Assembly (NCBI GenBank): GCA_016717335.1 | Contig: JADKFS010000012.1 | Span: 62,001 to 126,000, forward strand | DNA from: Candidatus Ribeiella danica | GTDB taxonomy: Bacteria > Chloroflexota > Chloroflexia > Chloroflexales > Roseiflexaceae | Reading direction: 5' to 3' | DNA: 64,000 nucleotides | In this document: positions 32,893 to 43,269 of the stretch, one piece after another | How the letters are laid out: each line of letters starts with the position of its first letter | Numbering within the stretch: position 1 is the stretch's first letter | The notes under the pieces: model-generated | What the model was told of the DNA's origin: nothing | What the model saw: the letters and a program-made list of their open reading frames with translations, nothing else | Databases searched by the model: none | Translations under genes and position numbers: made by a program

Positions 32893-34044
32893 TCAGTAGC
32901 GGAAGATCGCCGCGAGCGGCGCGCTGTCGGGCATCTGCTGCGACGCGATCGCGTAGACACTGCCGCTGTTGAGGATCGTCTGGGCCGCGGCGAGGTCGAC
33001 CAGCTCGGCGTCGCGCGGCTGCGCCTCCTCGTGCAGCGTCAGCATGCCGCTGCTCGGCTCGAAGATGCCCCACTGGCGGCGGCCGGCCGCCACGAACAGC
33101 GTGTCCACGCGCCCAGCGTGGGCGGCGGGGACGATCGCGCGGAGGTAGCTCGATGCCAGCGCCAGCTGCATGCCCGCGAGCAGGCGGTAGCGGTCGAGCG
33201 CCACCACGCGCTCGCGCGCGAACGTCGGCGCGACGATCGCCCAGGCCCGCGCACGCAGCTCCTCCGGCTGCAGGTGGTCCGGGTTGCATGCGACGCCCTG
33301 CACCAGCAGGTGCGCGTATGTGCTCGCCTCGCGATAGATCGGCAGCAGGTAGGCGACCCCCGCCAGCACCAGCGGGGCGCGCTGGTCGTGCAGCTGCTCG
33401 CGCACCCCGTGGTCGACCAGCTGGAAGTAGCGCAGGATCTCCTCCTTGGAGGCCCGGCCGTCCCGCGCGCCCTGGCCGTAGAACACCGCGCCGGCGCGGC
33501 CGCCGCCGCTCGGGTGGAACTGGGCCTGCTTGGCGAAATCGTCGTACTTGAGCGCGTCGGGCAGGCTGGCCGGCACGCCGCGCAGCGCGACCTGGCTCAT
33601 GTGGTAGTGCCCGGCGCGCAGCAGCCGCACCCCGCCGAGGCCAAGCGCCAGCACGTAGAACTGGCCGTCGTCGCTGAGCAGCGGCAGCAGCGGCGCGACA
33701 TACGGCCGCTCGTTGACGACGACCAGCTCCTCGAGGTCGAGCGGGACGCGGTAGACGCGGAACAGATCCGGCCCGGCGAACAACGCCAGGCCGGCGCCCT
33801 GCCGCGCCCAGAACTGCCGATCGCCCAGCAGGTCGTAGGCGGCCCCAAGCTGCTGCCGGGCCGCCTGCGGGCTGCGGCCGGCCGCCACCAGGCGCGCCTC
33901 GGCCTGTCGAAGCAGATTCTCAAGCCGGATCGCATGCTGGTGCAGCTCCGGCTCGGCCCGCGGAGTCGGCAAGAAGATCGAGACCGACGTGCCGCGCGGT
34001 TGCTCGATCAGCCCTCGCAGATCATCTCGAGTCAGCGTGTCCAT
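32893..34044 (-). CDS. baeRF-like protein (bacterial archaeo-eukaryotic release factor family)
   Basis: A 383-residue protein from ATG 34044 after AAGGAGCGATCTGTG. The order of segments is typical of the baeRF family: LTRDDLRGLIEQPRGTSVSIFLPT at the start, a helical N-domain, LALFAGPDLFRVYRVP, YVLALGLGGVRLLRAGHY in the middle, and DTLFVAAGRRQWGIF with AAQTILNSGSVYAI at the end. Family members share the eRF1 middle/C-terminal fold and are proposed to act on ribosomes or in stress, but few are characterised. Confidence 0.82.
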   Translation of the reverse strand: MDTLTRDDLRGLIEQPRGTSVSIFLPTPRAEPELHQHAIRLENLLRQAEARLVAAGRSPQAARQQLGAAYDLLGDRQFWARQGAGLALFAGPDLFRVYRVPLDLEELVVVNERPYVAPLLPLLSDDGQFYVLALGLGGVRLLRAGHYHMSQVALRGVPASLPDALKYDDFAKQAQFHPSGGGRAGAVFYGQGARDGRASKEEILRYFQLVDHGVREQLHDQRAPLVLAGVAYLLPIYREASTYAHLLVQGVACNPDHLQPEELRARAWAIVAPTFARERVVALDRYRLLAGMQLALASSYLRAIVPAAHAGRVDTLFVAAGRRQWGIFEPSSGMLTLHEEAQPRDAELVDLAAAQTILNSGSVYAIASQQMPDSAPLAAIFRY

Positions 34045-34525
34045 CACAGATCGCTCCTTAGATAAGGCTCTGGTGAACCTTACAGCAGGCAAGGTTTCGC
34101 TGCGCGACGCTCGGCTGGGCCGTTGGGGGGGCTGGGGGGGTCGCGGCCCCTCCACACCGCCCCGCTCGAAACGGGAAGGATCGGAAGAACCATGTCTGAG
34201 CCTACTGTAGCACGAACCGCCCGCGCTGTACGTGATGCTTTCTTCACACCTGGTGAGCTTCTGGGAACACGGCCGTGCGCCCTGAATGTGAAGAGAGCTT
34301 ACCTCACGGTAGCCGGTTCTTCTTTCCGCTAGCGCCCGGCCGGCATATGATTAAGTGGCCACATGTGTGTCGGCAGGATAGCACGTTCGCAGCCGCAGAG
34401 GGTCGGGGCGGTACAGTCGCCCTACTACGACTACCGCAGGCATGATCCGCAGATGGCTACGTTATCCACAGATCAAAGCTCACGTACATAGAAGTACGAC
34501 GAGACCGCGTGAAAGGAGAACAGCC
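34045..34525. other. Intergenic region, no gene seen
   Basis: This gap of 481 bp lies between divergent genes. It has a G-rich tract near 34120-34140 and is less GC-rich from 34200 to 34520, consistent with promoters. A perfect single DnaA-box consensus (TTATCCACA) is at 34462-34470. No hairpin terminator or convincing small ORF was found. Confidence 0.6.
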
Positions 34526-35089
34526 ATGCCTCAGTATGACATCGGGCAGTGGGAGCAGACCCAGGCCGAGCTCGAGATCCGCCGCTGGCTCTACTCGATC
34601 GGCCAGTGGGCGCCCGGCGCCGATCGCGCGCCCGGCCCGGACGAGGACGAGCGGGCCGGGGCGCTCCCAGACGACGAGATCGACCAGGTGCTGCGAGCCG
34701 AGGTCGTCGGCCGGATCGGCTGCCACGCGAGCGGCAAGACCTACGTGGTGCCGGTGCTCTACGCCTACGACGGCGCGCACATCTACGGCCACTCCAGCGA
34801 GGGCATGAAGCTGCGCATGATGCGCGCCAACCCGGCGGTCTGCTTCGAGGTCGACCACATGGCCGGCCCGACCGACTGGCACAGCGTGATCGCCTGGGGC
34901 CAGTTCGAGGAGCTGCACGGCGACGCGGCCGACCAGGCCGAGCGGCTGCTGATCGATCGGATGCGCCCGCTGCTGGCTGACAGAACCACCGCTCCTACGC
35001 CCGCGCCCGGCGCCGGCCCCGAGGCGCGCCGCGCGGTCGTCTACCGCATCACCCTGTCCGAGCGCAGCGGGCGCCGCGAGCAGCGGTAG
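34526..35089 (+). CDS. Pyridoxamine 5'-phosphate oxidase-fold flavin-nucleotide-binding protein
   Basis: A 187-residue protein from ATG 34526 after AAAGGAGAACAGCC. The N-terminal 45 residues are an acidic, helical extension. The split-barrel fold follows: EIDQVLRAEVVGRIGCHASGKTYVVPVLYAYDG, then HSSEGMKLRMMRANPAVCFEVDHM and WHSVIAWGQFEEL, the pattern of the pyridox_ox_2/NimA-like group that binds FMN or related cofactors. Such proteins reduce flavin or nitro compounds or bind heme; the substrate here is unknown. Confidence 0.88.
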   Translation: MPQYDIGQWEQTQAELEIRRWLYSIGQWAPGADRAPGPDEDERAGALPDDEIDQVLRAEVVGRIGCHASGKTYVVPVLYAYDGAHIYGHSSEGMKLRMMRANPAVCFEVDHMAGPTDWHSVIAWGQFEELHGDAADQAERLLIDRMRPLLADRTTAPTPAPGAGPEARRAVVYRITLSERSGRREQR

Positions 35090-35334
35090 TAGCGCAGCCG
35101 GCCGCCGGCTGGTGCAGCGGGGCGGAAGTGAATCAATCGTTTCGGCCGACTGCTGGCTGTACCGTGCTGTGTGCAGCCGGCAGTTACCAGCCGGCAGTCC
35201 GAAGAAGCTCTATCCAGCTGATCGGCGATCGACGATAGCAACCATCCTACCGTCGATCACCCCTCGTCTATCGTCTGGGGCAAACCCGCTACAAACATCC
35301 TCCGACGTGTACTTGGCCGGGAAGGAGGGGCGGG

Positions 35335-36323
<989 letters not shown>

Positions 36324-36336
<13 letters not shown>

Positions 36337-37775
36337 TCGGGCGGCGCGCCGCGGCGGTGGAGCACCACGCCGCCGCGGCGCGGCACGCGCACCCGCTCGA
36401 CGTGGCCGGCGCGGGTGCGGTAGATCTCGCCGCTGAGCAGGTCGCGCAGCTCGACGCCGTCGGGGATCGGCGTGCCGTCGAGCGGCAGGTCGAGCGTGCG
36501 GGTCATGTCGCGGTTGTTGAGCGCCAGCACCAGCTGCTCGCCGGCGTCCCAGCGCGCGTACGCGTAGACGTTCACGGTCGAGCGGGCCAGCAGCGAGCGG
36601 TACTCGCCGGTGCGCAGCGCCGGGTGCTCGCGGCGCAGCGCGATGCAGCGGCGCGTCCACTCAAGCAGATCGGCATCCCAGGCGGCCCGATCCCACGGAA
36701 AGCAGGCCCGGCACAGCGGGTCGGGGCCGCCGGCCATCCCGATCTCATCGCCGTAGTAGACGCACGGCGCCCCCGGGAAGGTCATCTGAAACAGCGTCGC
36801 CAGGCGCACCCGCGCGAGATCGCCGCCGGCCTCCGTCCGCACGCGAACGGTGTCGTGGCTGCCGAGCAGGTTCAGCTGGACCTCGGCGGCCTCGCGGCGG
36901 TACAGGCCGAGCAGGTGGTCGACCCCGGCGCCGAACGCGTCGGCGCGGAGCGTGTCGCGCGCGAAGAAGTCGCGGCACAGGTCGCGAAACAGGTAGTTCA
37001 TCACCGCGTCGAACTGCGTCCCGTCGAGCCAGGGCGTCGCGTCGTTCCAGATCTCGCCGACGATATAGGCCTCGGGGTTGGCGGCCTTGACGACCGCGCG
37101 GAACTCGCGCCAGAAGTCGTGGTCGGCGATCTCGTTCGGCACGTCGAGCCGCCAGCCGTCGGCGCCCTGCTCGATCCAGTAGCGCGCGACGTCCAGCAGG
37201 TAGCGGCGCACCGGCGGGTGGCCGGTGTTGAACTTCGGCAGCGAGCGAAAATCCCACCAGGTGCGGTAGTTGGCCGGCCGCTCGCCGTCGTAGGGGTTGA
37301 TCGGAAAGCGGTCGATCTGAAACCAGCGCAGGTAGGGCGAGTTGCCGCCGTTCTCCATCACGTCGTGGAACGCGTAGAAGCCGCGGCCGCAGTGGTTGAA
37401 CACCCCGTCGAGCACCACGCGGATGCCGCGGCCGTGCGCGGCGGCGATCAGCCGGTGGAAGGTCGCCAGGTCGCCGAAGTGCGGGTCGATGCGCAGGTAG
37501 TCGAACGTGTTGTACTTGTGGTTCGAGGTCGCCTGGAAGATCGGGTTGAGGTACAGCGCGCCGATGCCCAGCTCGGCCAGGTAGTCGAGCCGGTCGACGA
37601 TGCCCTGCAGGTCGCCGCCCATAAAGTTGTGGGTGCTGGGCGGAGTGCCCCAGGGCTGCGTATTCTCGGGGTCGTTCGCAGGGTCGCCGTTGGCGAAGCG
37701 ATCCGGGAAGATCTGGTAGAAGACGGCGTGCCTGGCCCACTCGGGGGTCACGAACGGCGCTGGCAGATCGGGCAT
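36324..37775 (-). CDS. GH13 alpha-amylase family glycosidase (neopullulanase/cyclomaltodextrinase-like)
   Basis: A 483-residue cytoplasmic-looking protein from ATG 37775. The family motifs are in order: VLDGVFNHCG (region I), GADGWRLDVPNEI with nucleophile-type Asp211, YIVGEIWND with acid/base-type Glu241, and LLGSHDTVR with Asp308. MGGDLQGIVDRLDYLAELGIGALYLNPIF is typical of the GH13_20 group that hydrolyses cyclodextrin, pullulan and short maltodextrins. It lacks the extra N-terminal CBM34 domain of classical neopullulanases. It overlaps convergently with the sigma factor gene. Confidence 0.92.
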
Positions 37776-37825
37776 AGGTTCGTCCTGGTGTGCGGGCCTG
37801 CGGCGCGGATTATACCACTTTATGC

Positions 37826-38480
37826 GTTTGCGCGGGGGCTGCGCGCCCCCTGCACCCCGCGGGCGTTCTCCCGCCCACACCGCTGTCGGGGGGCTGCGCG
37901 CCCCCCGTGCCCCCGCGGGCGTTCTCTCGCCCACACCGCTGTCGGGGGGCTGCGCGCCCCCCGTGCCCCCGCGGGCGTTCTCTCGCCCACACCGCTGTCG
38001 GGGGGCTGCGCGCCCCCCGTGCCCCCGCGGGCGGGGGTGGGCCGCCACCCCCGCCGCCCCCCGGCCGGGGCTTCGCCCCTGGACCCCAAAAAGAATGCAG
38101 CCTCATTTGCAATGTTTGACGTGCATGCCCGGCTGAATCCAGGCGTGGCGGGATGCAACTCGCTCCGCAATCATGGTGATAGGCATGCGCCACAAGCAAT
38201 GCAACTGGTATGGCATCATGTGCCGGAGGGGGGCCGGGGGAACCGGCGCGGGTTCCCCCGGGCGGGGGGCCGGGGGCGCAGCGCCCCGGAGAAAAGCTGA
38301 CCAGCTGACTAGGTGACCAGGGGACCAGGGGATTGGGGCCGCCCCGAAAAAACACCTGGCCGGAGGCCGTATGAACCGGCGCGGGTTCCCCCGGGCGGGG
38401 GGCCGGGGGCGCAGCGCCCCGGAAAGAGTCCTGGCGGGGGGCCGGGGGCGCAGCGCCCCCGAAAATGAAGCCGTCGGCAC
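37826..38480. repeat. Family A GC-rich repeat, copy 3 (with tandem subrepeat)
   Basis: A subunit of about 65 bp, GCGGGCGTTCTCTCGCCCACACCGCTGTCGGGG-type, is repeated three times (37859-38030). The core CCGGCCGGGGCTTCGCCCC near 38060 and the GCATGCCCGGCTGAATCCAG segment follow, then GGGGGCCGGGGGCGCAGCGCC blocks repeated to 38465, with a short 7/8-bp GACCAG/GGGACCA run at 38300-38335. No gene is supported between 37776 and 38582. Confidence 0.88.
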
Positions 38481-38492
38481 GACCCATCCTCC

Positions 38493-38521
38493 TTGCCGCG
38501 AGGCCGGTTCGCGTGTACAAT
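38493..38521 (+). promoter_or_regulatory. Promoter of pth
   Basis: -35 TTGCCG (38493-38498) and -10 TACAAT (38516-38521) with 17-bp spacing, about 60 bp upstream of the pth start codon and just beyond the family A repeat. Confidence 0.6.
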
Positions 38522-38582
38522 CTTCCCTCGTCGCGGAAGCGCCTTCAAAACAGTACCTGAGCTAGACGGAGACGGGGCAGAC

Positions 38583-39170
38583 ATGTGGCTGATCGTCGGC
38601 CTGGGCAACCCAGGCGAGGAGTACGCGCGGACGCGGCACAACATCGGCTTCCAGTGCCTGAATGAGTTGGCGCGGCGGCACGGGCTCGGCTTCGACAAGA
38701 AGATCGCGAAGTCGCGCGTGGCCGAGGGCCAGATCGCCGGCCAGCGGGTCGCGCTGGCGAAGCCGTTCACCTTCATGAACGTGATCGGGCAGGCCGTCGT
38801 CGGGCTGTGCCAGTGGTACAAGGTCGCGCCCGAGCGCGAGCTGCTGGTGATCTACGACGACCTGGACCTGCCGTTCGGCGCGCTGCGGCTGCGCGAGCGC
38901 GGCAGCGCCGGCACGCACAACGGCATGAAGTCGGTGGTCGGCCAGCTCGGCTCGCAGGCGTTCCCGCGCGTCCGCGTCGGGATCGGCCAGGGGCCGCCCG
39001 GCCGCGACGCCGCGCAGTATGTGCTGGGCCGCTTCAGCCGCGCCGAGGAGCCCGCGCTGCCCGACATCCACGCGCGGGTCGCCGAGGCGGTCGAGACGAT
39101 CCTGCGCGACGGGTTTACGGCGGCGATGAATCGCTACAACGCGTCGCCCAAGGATGAGCCGCGGCCATAG
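38583..39170 (+). CDS. pth: Peptidyl-tRNA hydrolase
   Basis: A 195-residue protein from ATG 38583 (GGAGACGGGGCAGAC upstream). It recycles peptidyl-tRNA released from stalled ribosomes by cleaving the ester bond. Hallmarks are present: LIVGLGNPGEEYARTRHNIGF with catalytic-type His19, KPFTFMNVIGQAV, IYDDLDLPFGALRLRERGSAGTHNGMKS and RVRVGIGQGP. The length is normal. It is read from its own promoter and bounded on both sides by family A repeats. Confidence 0.97.
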   Translation: MWLIVGLGNPGEEYARTRHNIGFQCLNELARRHGLGFDKKIAKSRVAEGQIAGQRVALAKPFTFMNVIGQAVVGLCQWYKVAPERELLVIYDDLDLPFGALRLRERGSAGTHNGMKSVVGQLGSQAFPRVRVGIGQGPPGRDAAQYVLGRFSRAEEPALPDIHARVAEAVETILRDGFTAAMNRYNASPKDEPRP

Positions 39171-39600
39171 CCGCGCGGGCTGCGCGCCCCCGTGCCCCCG
39201 CGTGGGCCTCGCCCCCCGCGCCCCCGCGGGCGGGGGTGGGCCGCCACCCCCGCCGCCCCCCGGCCGGGGCTTCGCCCCTGGACCCCAAAATGGCCCAGCC
39301 TCTGTACAAATGCTTGACGTGCATGCCCGGCTGAATCCAGGCGCGGCAGGAGACAACACGTCCGATCGGAATGGTGTGAGGCATCCGCCACTGGCATTGA
39401 AATGGAGGTAGCCTGATTTGCCGGAGGGGGTCTGGGGGAACCGGCGTGGGTTCCCCCAGGCGGGGGGCCGGGGGCGCAGCGCCCCGGAAGAAAAGGGCAG
39501 TGCGCCATGGAGCGCAACTGAGGGCCGGGGGTGCAGCGCCCCGGAGAAAACGAATCGCCCTCGGCACGAGCAGTAGGCGAGGGAGCCGGGGGCGCAGCCC
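39171..39600. repeat. Family A GC-rich repeat, copy 4
   Basis: Begins at the pth stop codon with GGCTGCGCGCCCCCGTGCC, then the core CCGGCCGGGGCTTCGCCCC near 39260. GCATGCCCGGCTGAATCCAG and CGTCCGATCGGAATGGTG segments matching copy 1 follow, then GGGGCCGGGGGCGCAGCG blocks. No gene is supported in it. Confidence 0.9.
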
Positions 39601-39616
39601 CAGAACAAATCTAACG

Positions 39617-40567
39617 CTACAACGTCTTCGAGTAGGCCTCGTACTGCTCGGTCACGCGCATCCCCGCGCGCTCGTACAGGCGGGTCGCGCCGGTCAGGCT
39701 CTCGGCGTCCACGCCCAGCCCGACGGTCTGCCAGCCGCGTCGGTACATCGCCGCGAAGGCGTGGCGCAGCAGCGCCATGCCGACGCCTCGCCCGCGCCAG
39801 GGCGATCGCACGCCGAGCCCTTTGACCCAGCCGGCGCGCTCGCCGCGCGGGTAGCCCAGCACCGCGCCGACAACCTCGCCGCCCTCGTGCGCCAGGAACC
39901 ACAGCGATGGATCGAAGTCGGCGCGCTGCGTGCGCGCGCGCAGCCACTCCTCGAACGGCGGCCGCACGTGCTCCCAGTGGTCGGCGAACGCCGCCTCGAT
40001 CGTCTCGTAGATCGCGCGCTCGTCCTGCCCCGGCACGAGCTCGCGGACCGCTATGCCGGCGGGCGCAGCCGGCGGCTCCGGCGGCGCGCGCAGCTCGATC
40101 TCCATGCGCCAGAGGTGCCGGATGAGCTGGTAGCCCTCGGCGACGAACAGCCGGCGGGCCGCGGCGTTCGCGCTGGCGATCGCCCCGCGCAGCGAGACCG
40201 GCGCTCGCCGATCGGCCTGCGCCAGCGCGTGGGTGGCGCGCCCCTCGGCCAGCCGCAGCAGGTGCGTCCCGATGCCGCGGCCGGCATGCGCCGGGTGGAC
40301 GTAGCCGTCCAGCTCCATCGGCGAGCCGTCGATCCGCACGTTGACCTGCTCGTAGCCGACGATCTGCCCGCCCTCCGCCACGACGACCCAGGCGTCGGCG
40401 TCCAGGCTGAACGACGGGCTCTGCCAATCTTCCAGCTGGCTCTCGGCCGTAGAGTCGGGCTTGCCGCCCTCGGCCACCGAGCAGGTGTTGATCAGATCGA
40501 TCACCGGCTGCAGGTCGTCGAGCGTCGGGCGGCGAGTGACGACATCGTTATGTCCACTTACATTCAT
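39617..40567 (-). CDS. Tandem GNAT acetyltransferase (mycothiol-synthase-like)
   Basis: A 316-residue protein from ATG 40567. It contains two GNAT folds. The N-terminal one has DGYVHPAHAGRGIGTHLLRLAEG and ANAAARRLFVAEGY; the C-terminal one has LGVRSPWRGRGVGMALLRHAF, LGVDAESLTGATRLYERAGM and ends YEAYSKTL. This duplicated layout is shared with mycothiol synthase MshD, but Chloroflexota generally do not make mycothiol, so the acceptor is unknown. Confidence 0.88.
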   Translation of the reverse strand: MNVSGHNDVVTRRPTLDDLQPVIDLINTCSVAEGGKPDSTAESQLEDWQSPSFSLDADAWVVVAEGGQIVGYEQVNVRIDGSPMELDGYVHPAHAGRGIGTHLLRLAEGRATHALAQADRRAPVSLRGAIASANAAARRLFVAEGYQLIRHLWRMEIELRAPPEPPAAPAGIAVRELVPGQDERAIYETIEAAFADHWEHVRPPFEEWLRARTQRADFDPSLWFLAHEGGEVVGAVLGYPRGERAGWVKGLGVRSPWRGRGVGMALLRHAFAAMYRRGWQTVGLGVDAESLTGATRLYERAGMRVTEQYEAYSKTL

Positions 40568-40605
40568 CGTGGCAGCCCCTTGTCGATCAGCGACCGACTC
40601 ATCCG

Positions 40606-40635
40606 TGTGACAAGGTGACAAGGTGACAAGGTGAT
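40606..40635. repeat. Family C tandem array, 8-bp unit GTGACAAG
   Basis: Three and a half copies of GTGACAAG just upstream of the GNAT gene. An inverse CCTTGTC copy lies 25 bp to the left, so the array can form a hairpin. Confidence 0.8.
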
Positions 40636-40707
40636 TTGCATATCCACTCGCTCCTCGCCCCTCACCGCATCAGCAACAAGGGCGAGGCCGGCAGTCAGGC
40701 ATCCGTC

Positions 40708-41727
40708 TCACGGCGCGCCCTTCTGCTCGACCTCGACGCTCCATGCGTGCACGCCCTGGGTCGTGAACGAGAACGGGCGCATGCGCACGCCGGCGGCCTC
40801 CAGCACCTTCTCCAGCTCCAGCCGCCGGTCGAACGGGCAGGCGAAGACCATAAAGCCGCCGCCGCCCGCGCCGGTGATCTTGCCGCCCCAGGCGCCGTGC
40901 TGGCGCGCCAGGGTGTAGATCTCGTCCACGACCGGCGGCGCGATGTAGGGCGAGAACGACTTCTTGACCTCCCAGGCGTCGTGCAGCAGCCGGCCGAACT
41001 CGGCGATCTTCACGCCGCGCAGCAGCTTGACCGACTCGTCGACGAACGCCTTGGTCTCGTCGTGGTAGCGCAGCGTGTCGCCGTCCTTGAGCCGGCGCAC
41101 CTGGTCCTCCATCAGGTGGTGCTGCAGCAGCCGCCGATCGCCGACGTAGCCGAGCAGCAGGCAGCTCTCCAGCTCGAGCAGCGCGGACGGGTCGTTGAGC
41201 ACCGGCTCGACGATCACCTGCTTGGGGCCGAAGTGGTAGACGCACATCCCGCCGAACGCCGCGGCGTACTGGTCCTGCCGGCCGCCGGGGATGCCCAGGT
41301 CGATCCGCTCGATCCGGAAGGCCAGCTCGGCCAGCGTGTGCGGGTCGGCCGGGATATGGTAGGCCGTGCAGATCAGCTTGAGCATGCTGACGACCAGCGC
41401 CGACGAGGAGCCCAGGCCGCTGCCGGGCGGCACGTCTGAGAACATGGTCACCTCGACGCCGCCGGCCGGCGGCACCGCGTCGAGCACCGCCTGCGGCAGC
41501 GACAGCTTGCCCTCCCAGCGGCCGGTGAGGTTGCGGCTGACCTCCTCAAGGTCGAGCGATCGGATGGTGATGCCGGGCTGGATGGTGGGCTTCAGCATAC
41601 AGCGAACGTATTTATCGATCGTGCAATTGAGCACTTTGCCACCGTGCTCCTCGGCGTAGGGGCTCACATCGGTGCCGCCGCCAAAAAACCCGATCCGCAT
41701 CGGCGCCTTGGCCTTGTAGATGCGCAT
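40708..41727 (-). CDS. GHMP kinase, D-glycero-D-manno-heptose-7-phosphate kinase-like
   Basis: A 339-residue protein from ATG 41727 with GGAGAGACCA upstream; an ATG four codons earlier is possible. Motif 1 is APMRIGFFGGGTD, motif 2 SDVPPGSGLGSSSALVVS (ATP-binding loop near 98-110), and motif 3 GAWGGKITGAGGGGFMVFAC. This set matches HddA-type kinases for sedoheptulose/heptose 7-phosphate used in nucleotide-heptose synthesis. Other heptose genes are not in the window; the ROK kinase across the divergent gap might act on related sugars. Confidence 0.88.
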   Translation of the reverse strand: MRIYKAKAPMRIGFFGGGTDVSPYAEEHGGKVLNCTIDKYVRCMLKPTIQPGITIRSLDLEEVSRNLTGRWEGKLSLPQAVLDAVPPAGGVEVTMFSDVPPGSGLGSSSALVVSMLKLICTAYHIPADPHTLAELAFRIERIDLGIPGGRQDQYAAAFGGMCVYHFGPKQVIVEPVLNDPSALLELESCLLLGYVGDRRLLQHHLMEDQVRRLKDGDTLRYHDETKAFVDESVKLLRGVKIAEFGRLLHDAWEVKKSFSPYIAPPVVDEIYTLARQHGAWGGKITGAGGGGFMVFACPFDRRLELEKVLEAAGVRMRPFSFTTQGVHAWSVEVEQKGAP

Positions 41728-42088
41728 TGGTCTCTCCATTGTGTGTTGGTTGCTCCGGGCAGCTAGTATAGCATAGCTCCGCTCGCGCGCCGGGCGCGCA
41801 TGCTTGGCAGTTCCCCAGGGGTGTATAGATCTGGCGTCGTAGTGCGGTCGCTGCGCGACCGCACTACGACGCCGACAAGAATCCCCCCGCTCCCGCGCGC
41901 GGGAGCGGGGGGCAGGGGTGAGGGCCGACGTTGCATCAGCCCTGCCCCTCATCGACCAGTTGTCGAATCCGCCCGATCGGCGTATACTTCGCGCACACCC
42001 CGCACCAAGACCATATCACCGCGGCGGCCGCCGAGAACGCGGCCGGCATCGACAGGACTAGTCGCTCAGTAGAAAGCCAGGTGCGACC
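41728..42088. other. Divergent intergenic region with family B hairpin
   Basis: A perfect 41-bp hairpin at 41833-41873 (arm GGCGTCGTAGTGCGGTCGC, loop TGC) is followed by CCCCGCTCCCGCGCGCGGGAGCGGGG and GGGTGAGGG to 41928. A TATACT-like -10 for the GHMP kinase is readable on the minus strand near 41765. No gene is seen. Confidence 0.8.
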
Positions 42089-43120
42089 TTGAGCACACAG
42101 CAGCCCGTCTACATCGGCACCGACGGCGGCGCCACCACGTCGAAGATCGGGGGAGTCTGGGGCGACGGCACGGCCATCTCGCTCGACCTGCTCCAGCGGC
42201 CGACCAACTCCCAGCTCGGGCCGGCGGCCGTCGTGCGCGGCTGGGTCGCGGCGATCGCCGAGTACCTGGCGGCGCACGAGCTTACGTGGGGCCAGGTCCG
42301 GGGCGTCGGCGTGGCGATCCCCGGGCCGCGGCGGAGCTACGGCGTGCTCGAGCGCGGCCCAAACTTGCCGGAGAGCTTCGTCGGCTTCGACGTGTTCACG
42401 GCCTACAGCGGCGCGCTGGCCGAAGCTGCCGGCCGCGCCGTGCCGCTGGCGGTCGGCAACGACGGCAACATGGGCGGTGCGGCCGAGGCGGCGCGCGTGC
42501 GCGGCGCCAGCGGCGGCAGCGTCCTGATGCTCGCCCCCGGCTCCGGTCTCGGCTGCGCCTACATCGACCACCACGGCCTGCCGCTCGACGGCGACACGCT
42601 CGCCGGGATGGAGGCCAGCCATATGCCCGCGCCGCTGCACCTGCTCGACGCCCGCCCCTACCCGTGCGGCTGCGGCCGGGCCTGGGGCTGCATCGAGATG
42701 TACACGACCCTGGCCGGCCTGCCGTACCTGCTGGCCGACCGGCTGGCCCGGTACCCCAGCCATACCCTCGCCACCTCTTCGCTCGGCCCGCGCGAGCGGG
42801 TGCTGGCGCTGCGCGGCCTGGCGCAGCAGGGCGACCCGCTGGCCGTCGAGATCTTCGACTTCCAGGCGCGCGCGCTCGGGCTCCACGTCGCCAACCTCGC
42901 CATGGCGCTCGACCCGCAGTATGTCGTGATCGGCGGCGGCCTGATGGACGCCGGTGCGACCACCGCTGAGTTCCGCGAGCGCTACCTGCGGATCGTGCGC
43001 GATGCCGCCATGCCCTACCTCTGGCCGGCCCAGCAGGAGCGCCTCAGCATCGTCCCGGCCGAGCTGGGCGATCTGTCGCAGGCGATCGGCGCCGCGCTGG
43101 TCGCGCTGTACCGGGTGTGA
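42089..43120 (+). CDS. ROK-family sugar kinase
   Basis: A 343-residue protein from TTG 42089. The ATP-binding N-terminus reads YIGTDGGATTSKIGGVW, the catalytic-type Asp125 lies in VGNDGNMGGAAEAARV, and the ROK zinc site CGCGRAWGCIE is at about 193-203. The C-terminal LDPQYVVIGGGLM strand is conserved. ROK members phosphorylate glucose, ManNAc, GlcNAc or fructose. The EN.A.N variant (NDGN) and a longer middle do not let me choose a substrate. Confidence 0.9.
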   Translation: MSTQQPVYIGTDGGATTSKIGGVWGDGTAISLDLLQRPTNSQLGPAAVVRGWVAAIAEYLAAHELTWGQVRGVGVAIPGPRRSYGVLERGPNLPESFVGFDVFTAYSGALAEAAGRAVPLAVGNDGNMGGAAEAARVRGASGGSVLMLAPGSGLGCAYIDHHGLPLDGDTLAGMEASHMPAPLHLLDARPYPCGCGRAWGCIEMYTTLAGLPYLLADRLARYPSHTLATSSLGPRERVLALRGLAQQGDPLAVEIFDFQARALGLHVANLAMALDPQYVVIGGGLMDAGATTAEFRERYLRIVRDAAMPYLWPAQQERLSIVPAELGDLSQAIGAALVALYRV

Positions 43121-43269
43121 CGCCTGGCCTCGCACGCCGGGTGGCCGCGCGGTGCGCGCATCTGCGTTCGGTCGCCGCTGCACGTCGGCAGGTCGAACGT
43201 TCAACGCTCCAGCATTCCAACGTGCAGCGGGTGTCTCGAATGGCGATGCGCCTGACAACGGAGGATCTC

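Noticed and set aside
34462..34470. Perfect DnaA box (TTATCCACA)
   Set aside because: It is single, with no second box, AT-rich unwinding region or dnaA/dnaN neighbour, so it is not called an origin.
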